The notes: generated by a model from the letters alone, not told the origin. Counted from the stretch's first letter, positions 36,936 to 46,269 are shown. The stretch is DNA of 64,000 bases from Roseibium album (GCA_001404055.1 CXTY01000017.1:186151-250150), one strand, 5' to 3'. A program made the numbers and translations.

Positions 36936-37661
36936 TTGCGAACAAGCTCCGCACCGACAGCAAAAAGATTGGTCTTCATTGTCGATGATGAACCGGAAAT
37001 CGGCCAGCTTCTCCTGGAAGCCATGACCCAATTCGGCATCGAGGGACAGGTTTTTTCTACAGCCTACTCAATGCTCGCGGCCCTCAAGGATCAGATCCCG
37101 GACGCCTGCATTGTGGACCTTGGTCTTCCGGATATGGAGGGCATGGCATTGATCAACGAAATTCGGCGGCAATCCTCGGTTCCGATCATTGTTCTTTCGG
37201 CCCGTGGTCACTCAACCGACCGGGTTCTGGGACTTGAGCTTGGTGCGGATGATTACGTCGTAAAGCCTTTCGACCCACGTGAGGTCGTTGCCCGAATACG
37301 GTCGATCTTGCGTCGATCTTCAGATCAGTCGGATCCTGTCCAACAGGTAGAACTTGCAAGGTTCGAAGGTTGGGTCTATCAGCCCTCGTCCCATTGCCTC
37401 ACGTCTCCAGAAGGCGAGGAGACGTTTCTCTCCACTGGAGAAGCAACGCTGCTGGAGGCTCTCCTGCGTGCGCCAAAGCGTGTGCTGACACGCGACTATC
37501 TGCTGGAGCACGGTGGCCGGGACGAAAGCCTGGATCGTTCTATCGATGTGCGCATTTCCCGCATTCGCAAGAAACTCAACCGGAAGAACGAACCCGTCCA
37601 CATCCGAACGATCTACGGGTCAGGCTACATGCTTGCCTGCGAAGTGAAATGGGGCAGCTGA
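36936..37661 (+). CDS. OmpR/PhoB-type response regulator
   Basis: A DNA-binding regulator of 241 residues. The receiver domain has FIVDDEPEIGQ and the phospho-Asp in ACIVDLGLPDMEG, with the Lys in DDYVVKPFDPRE. The C-terminal winged helix includes SRIRKKLNRKNEPVHIRTIY and GSGYMLACE. The start is TTG, eight bases after AGGA and just behind the kinase stop, so the two genes form one operon. The targets are not apparent from the neighbours. Confidence 0.92.
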   Translation: MRTSSAPTAKRLVFIVDDEPEIGQLLLEAMTQFGIEGQVFSTAYSMLAALKDQIPDACIVDLGLPDMEGMALINEIRRQSSVPIIVLSARGHSTDRVLGLELGADDYVVKPFDPREVVARIRSILRRSSDQSDPVQQVELARFEGWVYQPSSHCLTSPEGEETFLSTGEATLLEALLRAPKRVLTRDYLLEHGGRDESLDRSIDVRISRIRKKLNRKNEPVHIRTIYGSGYMLACEVKWGS

Positions 37662-37687
37662 ACGAGAGCAATCTTGTTTCCCTCCAT

Positions 37688-38086
37688 TTATTTGCCACCA
37701 AACAAGGCTTCAAATTCTGACCCGGTAAGCTTTTTCGTCTCGTTTGCAAAAGCGTAGTAATCCGGCTTTTCATCGATGTAGATCTCGGCGCGGAACGGCA
37801 GCCCGGCTTGATCAGCAAATAACCCTATTGGAATTGCGTATATCCCATTGGCATTCGCCAGGTAGAAGAGGTTCGAACCGCACGTGCTGCAAAAGCCACG
37901 GACAACATCTTCCGAAGACGCATATCGGCCAACAGGACCGGTAAAACGTGCTTCTTTGCATGGAACTGACATGAACGGGCCGCCACTCCACTTGCGGCAC
38001 ATGGAACAGTGACAGGCCTGAATGGACGGCATAGCCGTTGCCGCAAAAGTCACTTCACCACAAAGACAGCTTCCATATCGTTCCAT
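37688..38086 (-). CDS. GFA/CENP-V family zinc protein
   Basis: A zinc-binding protein related to glutathione-dependent formaldehyde-activating enzyme; most members are of unknown function. Zinc ligands are visible in GSCLCGEVTF, ACHCSMCRKWSGG and FCSTCGSNLFY. It is about 132 residues long. GGAGG precedes two adjacent ATG codons, and the second (38086) is the better spaced. It is a single gene between the response regulator (convergent) and the TRAP operon terminator. Confidence 0.88.
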   Translation of the reverse strand: MERYGSCLCGEVTFAATAMPSIQACHCSMCRKWSGGPFMSVPCKEARFTGPVGRYASSEDVVRGFCSTCGSNLFYLANANGIYAIPIGLFADQAGLPFRAEIYIDEKPDYYAFANETKKLTGSEFEALFGGK

Positions 38087-38148
38087 CATAGCCTCCAATC
38101 CTGATGTCTGAATATCTAGAGTGACTGCAACTGAACGCCGAGTTCAAA

Positions 38149-38181
38149 CAAAAAAAGCGGGAAGATTACTCTCCCCGCTTT
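38149..38181 (-). terminator. Intrinsic terminator of the TRAP operon
   Basis: Read leftward after the TRAP large subunit gene, an 8-bp stem (38174-38181 with 38154-38161) is followed by a run of T (the A-run at 38149-38156 on the plus strand), 20 nt past the stop codon. Confidence 0.8.
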
Positions 38182-38202
38182 CTCGAATTTTAATCCAGTC
38201 CC

Positions 38203-40869
38203 CTAGAAACTCAAGGAGATATCCCTGTGACCAGCCAGACAGCCTGCGACCTCAAGTGCCATTTCCCTCGGAAGCCGTCGCTGCTGACGCAATCCGATGT
38301 TGTTGATCACCGCAGCATCATAGATCGCGAGCTTCGGCAGAATTTCTGACGCTGCCTTCTGACGCCAGACCAGGTCTTCTTCAAGCGCAGCCAGCGACGT
38401 GTCGATTTCGGCCAGAGCCTCCTCGGCATTCGGCTTTTTGCTGCGCATGATCTTGCGGGCATCAGACAGACCTTTGCGGATATCGCTCGTGCCTTCCGCC
38501 TCACCAACCTTGGAGCGCATTGCGGCAATGGCCGCAACAGCTGCCTTTGGTTCAAGCTGCGGGATCTGCGTTTTCAGAGCTTCGATTTCCGGCTTCAAGG
38601 CAGCAACCTTGTCGGCATCCGCCAGGATAGCTTTCAACTCAAGCAATGGCTCATAGGCCTGATCGACCGTTCGCCGATAGGTCTGACGGGCCTTGTTTTC
38701 GACCTTCTGGATCTTGGAGAATGTATCATAGGTATCTTCCCAGGAAGCAGGGATTTCGGCAATCAGAGCTGCATGCTCTTCTTGCAGCGATTCGATCCTG
38801 GCGCTCGCCCGCTCTCCCTGCTTTTCTGTGTAGATCCCGGTCCCACCAGAACGGTCAACGATCACCTGAAGCTCTTTGATGTGTTCATCAATTCTCCTGG
38901 CGTCTCGCTCAAGTGCACGCACTTCGCGGTGAACCGGTTGGAACTCGCCGGAAACCGCGGCAACTTCGATTTCCGCATCCTTGATCGCCTGCATCTGCGG
39001 CAAAGCTTCCCGGGCTTTTTCAAACCCTTTTGCCATATCCTTCTGCAAGTCCTCCGGCAGGTAACTCATGTCGATACTTTCAGCCGATTGAATGGCCGCC
39101 AGAATGCTGTCGCCATTCTGCTGGAAGTCCTCATGAACAATGGTCTCCATGCAGTATTGCAAACGCGGATTTTTTGGTGGCGGCGCAGTTTCCGAGAGAA
39201 GGGTCGACCGGTTCGGCAGATAGTTCACGAGCTGCGGGTAAAGTCCAACAATACCAAGCGCGAACAACTGCAGACAGATAAAGGCGATCACACCTTTATA
39301 CATGTCGATGGTCTTGACCACCGCCGGAGCAACGCCGCGCAGATAGAAAAGCGCAAACCCGAAAGGTGGGGTCAGGAAGGAGGTCTGGATGTTCAGACCA
39401 ATCATCACACCCAGCCAGACTGCCGTCACATTGGCGGACGGATCTGCCAGCAGGATTGGAGCAACGATCGGAACAACAACCACGGCGATCTCGATGAAAT
39501 CGAGGAAGAAACCGAGGACAAAGATCACCAGCATGACGATCAGGAACTGTGCCCAGAAGCCGCCAGGCAACCCTTGCAGGAAGTCCTTGACCAGCTCTTC
39601 ACCACCAAAGGCACGGAAAGCCGAAGTCAGCATCGCAGCGCCGAGCAGAATGATGAACACCAGGCACGTCGTCTTGGCGGTTTCCACCATCACGCCGCGG
39701 AGCGTGTCTTCAAGTTTGAGCGTACGCCAACCAGACCAGAAAATAGCGATGAGCAACATCGAAACAGCGATAAGAGCCAACACCAGTCCAAGCACGTCTT
39801 GGCTGGAATTAATCAGCTTGATGTTCACCGCGCCAATGAAGCTGATCACCATCGCCAGTCCCAGCAGCGAAAGGATTGCGATGATGGCAGGCGAATAAGC
39901 ACCTTTCTCGCCCTCGCGCAAACGGTAGCCAGCCATGATCATGGCGCCTACGGCACCAATGGCACCGGCCTGGTTGACCGTTGCAACGCCAGCAATGATC
40001 GACCCCAGAACAAGGAAAATCAGTGAAAGTGGCGGCACCAGGGTAATGACAACCTTACCGGCAAACTTGCGGGTGAACGTCCCTTCCTGGTGAACGGCAG
40101 GTGCCGCTTTCGGGTTCATCAGCGCAAACCCGAGGATGAAGAGCATATAGAGACCAACGAGGACCAGTCCCGGAAGGAACGCCCCCAGGAACATCTCGCC
40201 GGCACTTGTCGAAACCACAGAGAAGTCCGATGGCATCGAAAGCTCGCCGGTGCTCGATTTGTAGAGCGTCTGGCGAAGGGATCCTGCCTGATCAACAGCA
40301 CTGGCAAGCTGGTCAGCCAGGATGATCAGAACGATTGACGGCGGGATGATCTGCCCAAGTGTTCCAGATGCAGCGATCGTGCCAGTCGCCAGAGGAACAG
40401 AATAATTGTTGCGCAGCATCGCCGGCAGTGAAATCAAGCCCATCGCAACGACGGTCGCACCGACGATGCCAGTAGTCGCGGCAAGTAGCGCACCCACGAA
40501 GACGACGGAAATGCCAAGGCCACCCGGAACCGGTCCGAACAAACGCGCCATGGTCACCAGCAGATCTTCAGCGATCTTGGACCGCTGCAGCATGATGCCC
40601 ATGAAGACAAATAGCGGGATCGCTATCAGCGTATCTCGCTCAGCTTCCCAATAGATCCCGCGGAAGTTGGTAACTCCTGCGCTGAGCCACTGTCCGGCAC
40701 TGCCATGCGCAAAGTATGCGGCGGCGTCCCCGGCAAACAGATAGCCTGAACCGGCTGCGATACCGATGGTGAGAATTGCAGAGCCTGGAAGGGCGAATGC
40801 GACCGGAAAGCCGGACCCAAGTGCAAACGCCATCAGCACAACAAGAAGAAAAAGGAAGAAGAGTTCCAT
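38203..40869 (-). CDS. TRAP transporter large permease (DctM) with a long coiled-coil tail
   Basis: The sodium-driven transport subunit of a TRAP importer. Residues 1-555 are the DctM membrane part, with GIMLQRSKIAEDLLVTMARL near the N-terminus, ATTGIVGATVVAMGLISLP and TLGQIIPPSIVLIILADQLA. A soluble loop follows the second of these. Residues 556-888 have no membrane helix and are rich in Glu, Lys and Ala with heptad character, as in ERDARRIDEHIKELQVIVD and SARIESLQEEHAALIAEI. Ordinary DctM proteins have about 430 residues. I know no function for the tail. It is the last gene of the operon and reads leftward after the small subunit gene. Confidence 0.88.
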   Translation of the reverse strand: MELFFLFLLVVLMAFALGSGFPVAFALPGSAILTIGIAAGSGYLFAGDAAAYFAHGSAGQWLSAGVTNFRGIYWEAERDTLIAIPLFVFMGIMLQRSKIAEDLLVTMARLFGPVPGGLGISVVFVGALLAATTGIVGATVVAMGLISLPAMLRNNYSVPLATGTIAASGTLGQIIPPSIVLIILADQLASAVDQAGSLRQTLYKSSTGELSMPSDFSVVSTSAGEMFLGAFLPGLVLVGLYMLFILGFALMNPKAAPAVHQEGTFTRKFAGKVVITLVPPLSLIFLVLGSIIAGVATVNQAGAIGAVGAMIMAGYRLREGEKGAYSPAIIAILSLLGLAMVISFIGAVNIKLINSSQDVLGLVLALIAVSMLLIAIFWSGWRTLKLEDTLRGVMVETAKTTCLVFIILLGAAMLTSAFRAFGGEELVKDFLQGLPGGFWAQFLIVMLVIFVLGFFLDFIEIAVVVVPIVAPILLADPSANVTAVWLGVMIGLNIQTSFLTPPFGFALFYLRGVAPAVVKTIDMYKGVIAFICLQLFALGIVGLYPQLVNYLPNRSTLLSETAPPPKNPRLQYCMETIVHEDFQQNGDSILAAIQSAESIDMSYLPEDLQKDMAKGFEKAREALPQMQAIKDAEIEVAAVSGEFQPVHREVRALERDARRIDEHIKELQVIVDRSGGTGIYTEKQGERASARIESLQEEHAALIAEIPASWEDTYDTFSKIQKVENKARQTYRRTVDQAYEPLLELKAILADADKVAALKPEIEALKTQIPQLEPKAAVAAIAAMRSKVGEAEGTSDIRKGLSDARKIMRSKKPNAEEALAEIDTSLAALEEDLVWRQKAASEILPKLAIYDAAVINNIGLRQQRRLPREMALEVAGCLAGHRDISLSF

Positions 40870-40890
40870 ATTAAGCGATCTCGTCAGGCT

Positions 40891-41925
40891 CTATTGTACG
40901 GAGTGGTTTTCGTGGTCCCGGCCGCCCGGCTCGCCGCGAATATCGGCGACGGCATCCAGGAAATAGGACACGAATTGGATCATCATGGTCGTGGCAAACA
41001 CGCCGAGGAACCCTGCCATGAGGTATTTCACATAGAGGCCAAAACCTGCTTGCGTCACTTCATAGGCGAGTATCGGACTGTTGATGATGTTCTGTTTGCC
41101 GCCCAATCCGATCAAGAGGATTACGGCGCAAAGGCTCATGCCGAGCGCTACAGATCCAAAGGCGTTCACATAACCCTTGGTCTTTGACGACATGCCTGCA
41201 TAGAAAACGTCGACACGAACGTGCCCCTCCTCCAGCAAGGTGTATGCACTGGCAAACAGGAACAACGCGGCATACCAGAAGCGGACCAGGTCAGCCAAAA
41301 ACGCCTGCTCGTAGGAGAAGACAAAACGACCGATCACGATCAACAGCTCAGCGACAACAACCAGCAACGCGAGCCAGGTGAAACCGAGGGTTCTCGAAAA
41401 CGCAGCGATGACGAACGACAGACCAATGAGAGGCATATGGACATAGGCGCCCCTGATCCGGGACCTGCCTAAATCATCTGCCATTTCCGAACCGATGATA
41501 TCTGTCAGAAACCCCTCAACCCTCAGGAATGAGATGACGGCATCCACGAGACCAACGATCAAAACCGCGAAAAACGCGGCACGGATCAGGTAGGCATTGA
41601 TCTTGTTGATACGGGCACTGTCCATACGCAAGGTGTTGCTGTTTCGCAGCACATAAGCGACGGCGCAAAGAACAAGCGCCGCATAGAGCGCCAGCTGCAG
41701 CCAGGACCAGAGGATGGGAAGCGACCCGTTTGCGGGACCGCCGTAAACGGGGGCGATTCCGGGCAGGTTTTGCCAGTAGGTCAGGTAATTATTGAGCAGA
41801 AACGCTGTCATGAGTGCGAGCACGATCCAGCCAAACAGGCGAAAAATTCGTGCGCTTTCCGGAGACGCAGTATGACCGGAATTCATGGCAGTCGAGCCGT
41901 CTTGAACGCTGTCCAAGGCCGTCAT
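40891..41925 (-). CDS. TRAP transporter small permease (DctQ type)
   Basis: The small membrane subunit. At 344 residues it is about twice the usual size because several extra helices lie before the DctQ core. The N-terminal IFRLFGWIVLALMTAFLLNN and LALYAALVLCAVAYVL helices are followed by the typical DctQ elements FSYEQAFLADLVRFWYAALF and EEGHVRVDVFYAGM. ATG 41925 has a weak AAGG before it; ATG 41886 is an alternative. It lies 74 nt after the binding-protein gene with a hairpin between them. Confidence 0.85.
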   Translation of the reverse strand: MTALDSVQDGSTAMNSGHTASPESARIFRLFGWIVLALMTAFLLNNYLTYWQNLPGIAPVYGGPANGSLPILWSWLQLALYAALVLCAVAYVLRNSNTLRMDSARINKINAYLIRAAFFAVLIVGLVDAVISFLRVEGFLTDIIGSEMADDLGRSRIRGAYVHMPLIGLSFVIAAFSRTLGFTWLALLVVVAELLIVIGRFVFSYEQAFLADLVRFWYAALFLFASAYTLLEEGHVRVDVFYAGMSSKTKGYVNAFGSVALGMSLCAVILLIGLGGKQNIINSPILAYEVTQAGFGLYVKYLMAGFLGVFATTMMIQFVSYFLDAVADIRGEPGGRDHENHSVQ

Positions 41926-41957
41926 CGTGTCGATGCCTTTTGTCTTTTACATAGAAG

Positions 41958-41983
41958 AAGGGACGGAATTTCTTCCGTCCCTT
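41958..41983 (-). promoter_or_regulatory. Intercistronic hairpin in the TRAP operon
   Basis: A perfect 11-bp stem (41973-41983 with 41958-41968) and a 4-nt loop follow the stop of the binding-protein gene by 16 nt. Such hairpins protect or partly terminate the upstream message, so more binding protein than permease is made. Confidence 0.7.
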
Positions 41984-41999
41984 TGCGAAGCCGTTTGGC

Positions 42000-43100
42000 T
42001 TATTCCGGAATACCCAGAACGCGGTTCCGCTTGTTGGAGTATGCAATGTCGGAAATCGCCATATAGCTGCCGATTTCCTGACGGGCATTGATGAAGCCTT
42101 CAAAGATCTTCTTGGAGAGCGGGGAATGATCCATCGCTTCTTCAAGAACTTCCTGAGCGGCCTCACCGAAGGCATCGTAGATTTCGTCATTGAACTCACG
42201 AAGTTCAACGCCGTGCTCGTTGATCAGACGCTGAAGGTAAACACCATTGTTGGCGTTTGTCTCAGCCATCGTCCGAGCATTTTCTTCGTTACAAGCTGCC
42301 TGAATGATCGCCTGGTCAGTTTTTGACAAGCCTTCGAACCAAGTCTTGTTAAGACCCATGGCGAGCTGAGCACCCGGCTCATGCATGCCCGGGAAGTAGT
42401 AGTACTTGGCTGCTTCGTAGAACTTCATGAAGTAGTCGTTGTAAGGACCAACCCACTCAGTTGCATCAATCGCGCCAGAAACAAGGTTCTCGTAGATCTG
42501 ACCACCAGGAAGAGACACTGGAGATGCGCCGAGTTTCGCCATGACGTCGCCGCCCTGACCCGGAATACGCATTTTCAGACCCTTCAGGTCATCAGCGCTT
42601 TCGATTTCCTTGTTGAACCAGCCGCCCATCTGAACGCCTGTGTTACCGCAAGCAAAGTTCTTCAGACCGAATTCGCCAGCAATTTCGTCCCAGAGTTCCT
42701 GGCCGCCACCGTATTTGATCCAGGCGTCCATTTCGGTATAGGTCAGACCGAACGGCACAGCGGTGAATGCTGCCCAACCCGGATGCTTACCTTTCCAGTA
42801 GTAATCCGCTGCGATGTAAGCCTGCGCATTACCGGATGCGACTTCGTCAAACGAGTCAAACGCACCGACGCGCTCACCAGCAGCAAAGTACTGAACATTA
42901 ATGCGTCCCTCGGTCAGCTCAGCAATACGAGCTGCAAGACGCTGTGCCGGAATACCGAGACCCGGGAAATCCCGCGGCCAGGTCGACACAATCACCATGT
43001 CTGTGGTGCCCTGCGCGATAGCCGGAGCTGCAAGAGCGGACCCGGCAGCAATACCACCAGCGCCAAGGCCAGCCTTTTTGATAAATGAACGACGATCCAT
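42000..43100 (-). CDS. TRAP solute-binding protein (TakP-like DctP family)
   Basis: A periplasmic binding protein of 366 residues. It begins with the twin-arginine signal MDRRSFIKKAGLGAGG, so it is probably exported folded by Tat. The ligand region contains KMRIPGQGGDVMAKLGASP and DATEWVGPYND, the pattern of Rhodobacter TakP, which binds 2-oxo acids such as pyruvate. The ATG follows GAGGAA. An in-frame upstream stretch to 43211 does not look like coding sequence. It is the first gene of the TRAP operon and is divergent from a kinase with a cache domain, which probably senses the same or a related acid. Confidence 0.9.
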   Translation of the reverse strand: MDRRSFIKKAGLGAGGIAAGSALAAPAIAQGTTDMVIVSTWPRDFPGLGIPAQRLAARIAELTEGRINVQYFAAGERVGAFDSFDEVASGNAQAYIAADYYWKGKHPGWAAFTAVPFGLTYTEMDAWIKYGGGQELWDEIAGEFGLKNFACGNTGVQMGGWFNKEIESADDLKGLKMRIPGQGGDVMAKLGASPVSLPGGQIYENLVSGAIDATEWVGPYNDYFMKFYEAAKYYYFPGMHEPGAQLAMGLNKTWFEGLSKTDQAIIQAACNEENARTMAETNANNGVYLQRLINEHGVELREFNDEIYDAFGEAAQEVLEEAMDHSPLSKKIFEGFINARQEIGSYMAISDIAYSNKRNRVLGIPE

Positions 43101-43289
43101 TAGTTTCCTCCCTAAACGGACCTGATATCGGACCGGCGTACACATTTGCACCGATCTCGAGTTATGTCTAGTTGACTGGAGGGGCGGTGCGCTATTCGTG
43201 GTTCTGCGCATCTTCTCAGTAATACTACCCGGTCTCTCGCAAGAGAACTGCGGTTTGATGACCGCCGACGCAATAACAGGGCAAATTCC

Positions 43290-44651
43290 GTGACGTTTAA
43301 GACGAAACTGCTACTCATCACCATTTTGCCGCTGATCGCTGTGTCCCTTTTGATAGGTGGCACGACCTATTACCAATCCCGCCAACTCATCAACGCTGAA
43401 ACAAGATCCGTTGCGCAAAGGGTCCTTGCGGCCAAGCGCCAGGAGATCCGTAACTACGTAAGTCTTGCGCTGACATCTATCGAGCAGATCTACAAGGATG
43501 AGCCAGGCGGGCGCGAAGCCGCACAGACCGAAGTGATGGAAATCCTTCAAAACCTCACCTTCGACCACGACGGCTATTTCTATGTCTATACGCTCGACGG
43601 GACCAACATCGTTCACCCCAAATTGCCGCACCTGGTTGGTGGCAACTGGTGGGATCTTCAGGATGACAACGGCGATTATGTCATCCGAAATCTGATCGAG
43701 GCGGCAAAAAACGGTGGCGGATTTCATCAGTATGTCTGGCACAAACCATCGACGGGAACCGTTGAAGAGAAACTCGGCTACGCGATCCTTTTGGACAAAT
43801 GGGGCTGGATGCTGGGTACGGGGCTTTATACCGACGATATTGCAAGGGAAATCTCGGTTATTCGCCTGGATTTCGCTCGAAGCATCCGGCAGACACTGCT
43901 CGTTACCTTCATGATTACGTTGGCCGCGATCATTATCGCGGGTTCCCTGATCGCGGGCGTGAGGTTTTCTGAGCAGAAATTTGCGGACACGAAGCTGAAA
44001 GAACTGACGAACCGGATTTTTCAGGTACAGGAACAAGAACGCAAACGCGTTTCCACCGAACTCCACGACAGTATTTCGCAGTTATTGGTATCGGTCCGCT
44101 ACGGTGTTGAGATGATACACAGCGAGGCCAACCGGGATCCTGACCTGCAGGCCCAGGCGGCGAAATGCCTGAAGACACTCGATGCAACAATCGCGGAAGT
44201 CAGGCGCATCTCAAGAGACCTGAGACCAAGCGTCCTTGATGATATGGGACTGGCCGCTGCACTTGGCAGTCTCGGCAAGGAATTTCAGAACCAGTCCGGC
44301 ATAACGGTGAACGTTACAGCTGAGCAGTGTCACAGCCGCTTGTCCGAAGGGGCAAAGACTGCACTTTACCGGGTCGTGCAGGAATGCATGACAAATGTCG
44401 CCCGCCATTCCCAGGCAAGCGAAGTCAACATCAACCTGAAAGTCGGACTGCAGGTTCTCGTGCTGAGCGTGGAAGATAATGGTGTTGGTCTGCCCCGGCC
44501 TTTGCCAAAGTCCGGCGGTCTCGGGTTCCGCAACATGCGCGAAAGAATCGAGACCTATGCTGGTAAGCTGATCCTGAGCCGACGCACCTCCGGAGGCACG
44601 CGAATTAAAGTACAAATGCCGCTCGACAACCCGGCAGCAAAAGCGGCATGA
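43290..44651 (+). CDS. Cache-domain sensor histidine kinase, NarL/UhpB class
   Basis: A membrane kinase of 453 residues. Two helices (LLLITILPLIAVSLLIGG and TFMITLAAIIIAGSLIAGV) frame a periplasmic sCache_2 domain with DHDGYFYVYTLDGTNIVHP and ILLDKWGWMLGTGLY. The HisKA_3 domain has the phospho-His in STELHDSISQLLVSV, and the ATPase domain has EDNGVGLP and GLGFRNMRERIETY. The start is GTG at 43290. Divergence from the TRAP operon and a shared 190-bp promoter region suggest it controls that transporter in response to small organic acids. Confidence 0.9.
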   Translation: MTFKTKLLLITILPLIAVSLLIGGTTYYQSRQLINAETRSVAQRVLAAKRQEIRNYVSLALTSIEQIYKDEPGGREAAQTEVMEILQNLTFDHDGYFYVYTLDGTNIVHPKLPHLVGGNWWDLQDDNGDYVIRNLIEAAKNGGGFHQYVWHKPSTGTVEEKLGYAILLDKWGWMLGTGLYTDDIAREISVIRLDFARSIRQTLLVTFMITLAAIIIAGSLIAGVRFSEQKFADTKLKELTNRIFQVQEQERKRVSTELHDSISQLLVSVRYGVEMIHSEANRDPDLQAQAAKCLKTLDATIAEVRRISRDLRPSVLDDMGLAAALGSLGKEFQNQSGITVNVTAEQCHSRLSEGAKTALYRVVQECMTNVARHSQASEVNINLKVGLQVLVLSVEDNGVGLPRPLPKSGGLGFRNMRERIETYAGKLILSRRTSGGTRIKVQMPLDNPAAKAA

Positions 44652-44658
44652 TAACAAG

Positions 44659-45327
44659 ATGACGCCTCACTCACCTTCACCGCACACCATTGATAGACCC
44701 ATTCGGGTTCTACTTGCTGATGACCACGAGTTGGTAAGAGACGGCATCCGTGCCCGCTTGCGAAGGGTGCCGGAACTGGAAGTTGTCGGCGAGGCAACGA
44801 ACGGACGGGACGCCTTGTCGCTGGCAAGGGAATTGCGGCCTGATGTTTTGCTCATGGATGTTTCCATGCCTGTGATGAACGGCCTGGAGGCGGCCATGCA
44901 GATCCGCAAGACACAGCCGGGCATCGCTGTTCTGATCCTGTCAATCTATGACAATCCCGAATATGTGCGCGGCGTCGTCCAGGCAGGCGCACGCGGCTAC
45001 ATACTGAAAGACATTTCTGCAACCGAGATGATCACCGCGATCAAAAGCGTCGCGACAGGAGGATACTATTTCTCCTCAGCGGTTGGACCGACGCTGGTAG
45101 GCGCGAACACATCTGCCCCGGTCGAGGACCCATATGGTCTGACTGACCGGGAGCGCCAGGTGCTCACTGCAGTTGCGAAAGGGCAACCGAACAAGGAAGT
45201 TGCCAAAGAACTTGGTATCAGCGTGCGCACGGTCGAATCACACCGCTTGAACCTCAGAGAGAAAGTCGGCACCAAGAATGCAGCCCAACTCTACAAGGTC
45301 GCCCAGGATCTGGGCTTGCTCGACTGA
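44659..45327 (+). CDS. LuxR/NarL-type response regulator
   Basis: Partner of the cache kinase, 7 nt downstream. Its 222 residues comprise a receiver domain with LLADDHELVRDGIRARL and the phospho-Asp in VLLMDVSMPVMNG, then a C-terminal LuxR helix-turn-helix (LTDRERQVLTAVAKG to NKEVAKELGISVRTVESH). The probable target is the divergent TRAP operon. No clear binding site was found by eye. Confidence 0.92.
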   Translation: MTPHSPSPHTIDRPIRVLLADDHELVRDGIRARLRRVPELEVVGEATNGRDALSLARELRPDVLLMDVSMPVMNGLEAAMQIRKTQPGIAVLILSIYDNPEYVRGVVQAGARGYILKDISATEMITAIKSVATGGYYFSSAVGPTLVGANTSAPVEDPYGLTDRERQVLTAVAKGQPNKEVAKELGISVRTVESHRLNLREKVGTKNAAQLYKVAQDLGLLD

Positions 45328-45398
45328 CCGTTCAACAACCGGATCCGTAGATCCACAACTTCGCCATTTACTCTTCCTCTCTCACCGCAGGCCTCTAC

Positions 45399-46157
45399 AT
45401 GACCAAACCGCTTGTTATGGTAACCGCCGACGTGAAATCCATTGACGGTTTCAACTGGCATGCCGTGATGTCTTCTTATCTTCAGGCAGCAATAAAAGGC
45501 TCGGACGCAATTCCCATGATCCTGCCTTCGCTTGGAGCAGAGCTCGATCTGGATGCAGCACTGGATCAGGTCGACGGCGTTCTGGCGACTGGCTCGCGGT
45601 CAAATGTAAACCCACAGCTTTATGGCCACGATCCGATTGAGGAAAATGGCCCCTATGACCCTGATAGGGACGCAACAACACTGCCGCTCCTTAAACGCGC
45701 AATCGAACGCGGTATTCCGCTCTTTGCGATCTGCCGTGGCATGCAGGAACTGAATGTCGCTCTGGGCGGGACCCTGCTGACCGAAATTCAGGCGCTGGAA
45801 GGAAAGAATGACCATCGCGCACCTACATCGAAGCATCAGGATGAGCGCTTCCGGATTGCGCATCCAGTCGAGGTCACGTCGGGCGGTAGTCTGGACGCAG
45901 CGCTGGGCTCAGAGCCATTTGAAGTCAATTCACTGCACCGTCAGGCAGTTGGCGATCTGGGCAATGGCTTGACGATCGAAGCCTTCGCGGAAGATGGCAC
46001 AATTGAAGCCATTTCTGTCAGGGACAGTCCCGGTTTCGTGCTCGCGACGCAGTGGCACCCGGAATGGTGGGTCATGACAGACAGTCCTTCAAAAAAACTG
46101 TTTGCCGCCTTTGGCAATGCTGCCCGTGACTATCGGCAGAAGCGTCTCGGACTTTAG
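45399..46157 (+). CDS. PuuD-like gamma-glutamyl hydrolase (class I glutamine amidotransferase)
   Basis: Hydrolyses gamma-glutamyl amides such as gamma-glutamyl-GABA in putrescine catabolism. The nucleophile Cys is in FAICRGMQELNVALGG, and the His/Glu pair is in ATQWHPEWW. At 252 residues it is full length. The other puu genes are not nearby, so the exact substrate is uncertain. It converges with the NicO gene across a REP-like element. Confidence 0.87.
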   Translation: MTKPLVMVTADVKSIDGFNWHAVMSSYLQAAIKGSDAIPMILPSLGAELDLDAALDQVDGVLATGSRSNVNPQLYGHDPIEENGPYDPDRDATTLPLLKRAIERGIPLFAICRGMQELNVALGGTLLTEIQALEGKNDHRAPTSKHQDERFRIAHPVEVTSGGSLDAALGSEPFEVNSLHRQAVGDLGNGLTIEAFAEDGTIEAISVRDSPGFVLATQWHPEWWVMTDSPSKKLFAAFGNAARDYRQKRLGL

Positions 46158-46189
46158 CAGTCTTTTTGAGCCTCAACTCACGTGATGTG

Positions 46190-46247
46190 CCCGGCCCTAA
46201 GCCGGGGGTTGATGCATCCAGGGTCGCAGGTCCCGGATCGCATCCGG
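46190..46247. repeat. REP-like paired palindrome, copy 2
   Basis: CCCGGC (46190-46195) pairs with 46201-46206, and CCGGAT (46233-46238) pairs with 46242-46247. It is the same two-palindrome element as at 4518-4567 but in the opposite orientation and with a longer spacer of 26 nt. It again lies between two convergent genes. Confidence 0.5.
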
Positions 46248-46269
46248 AACGTGAATTGACTAAAGTGCC

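Noticed and set aside
38773-40026. A 417-codon open frame on the plus strand opposite the TRAP large subunit
   Set aside because: It mirrors the DctM coding strand and is rich in His, Asn and Gln, as expected of an antisense shadow of a membrane protein.
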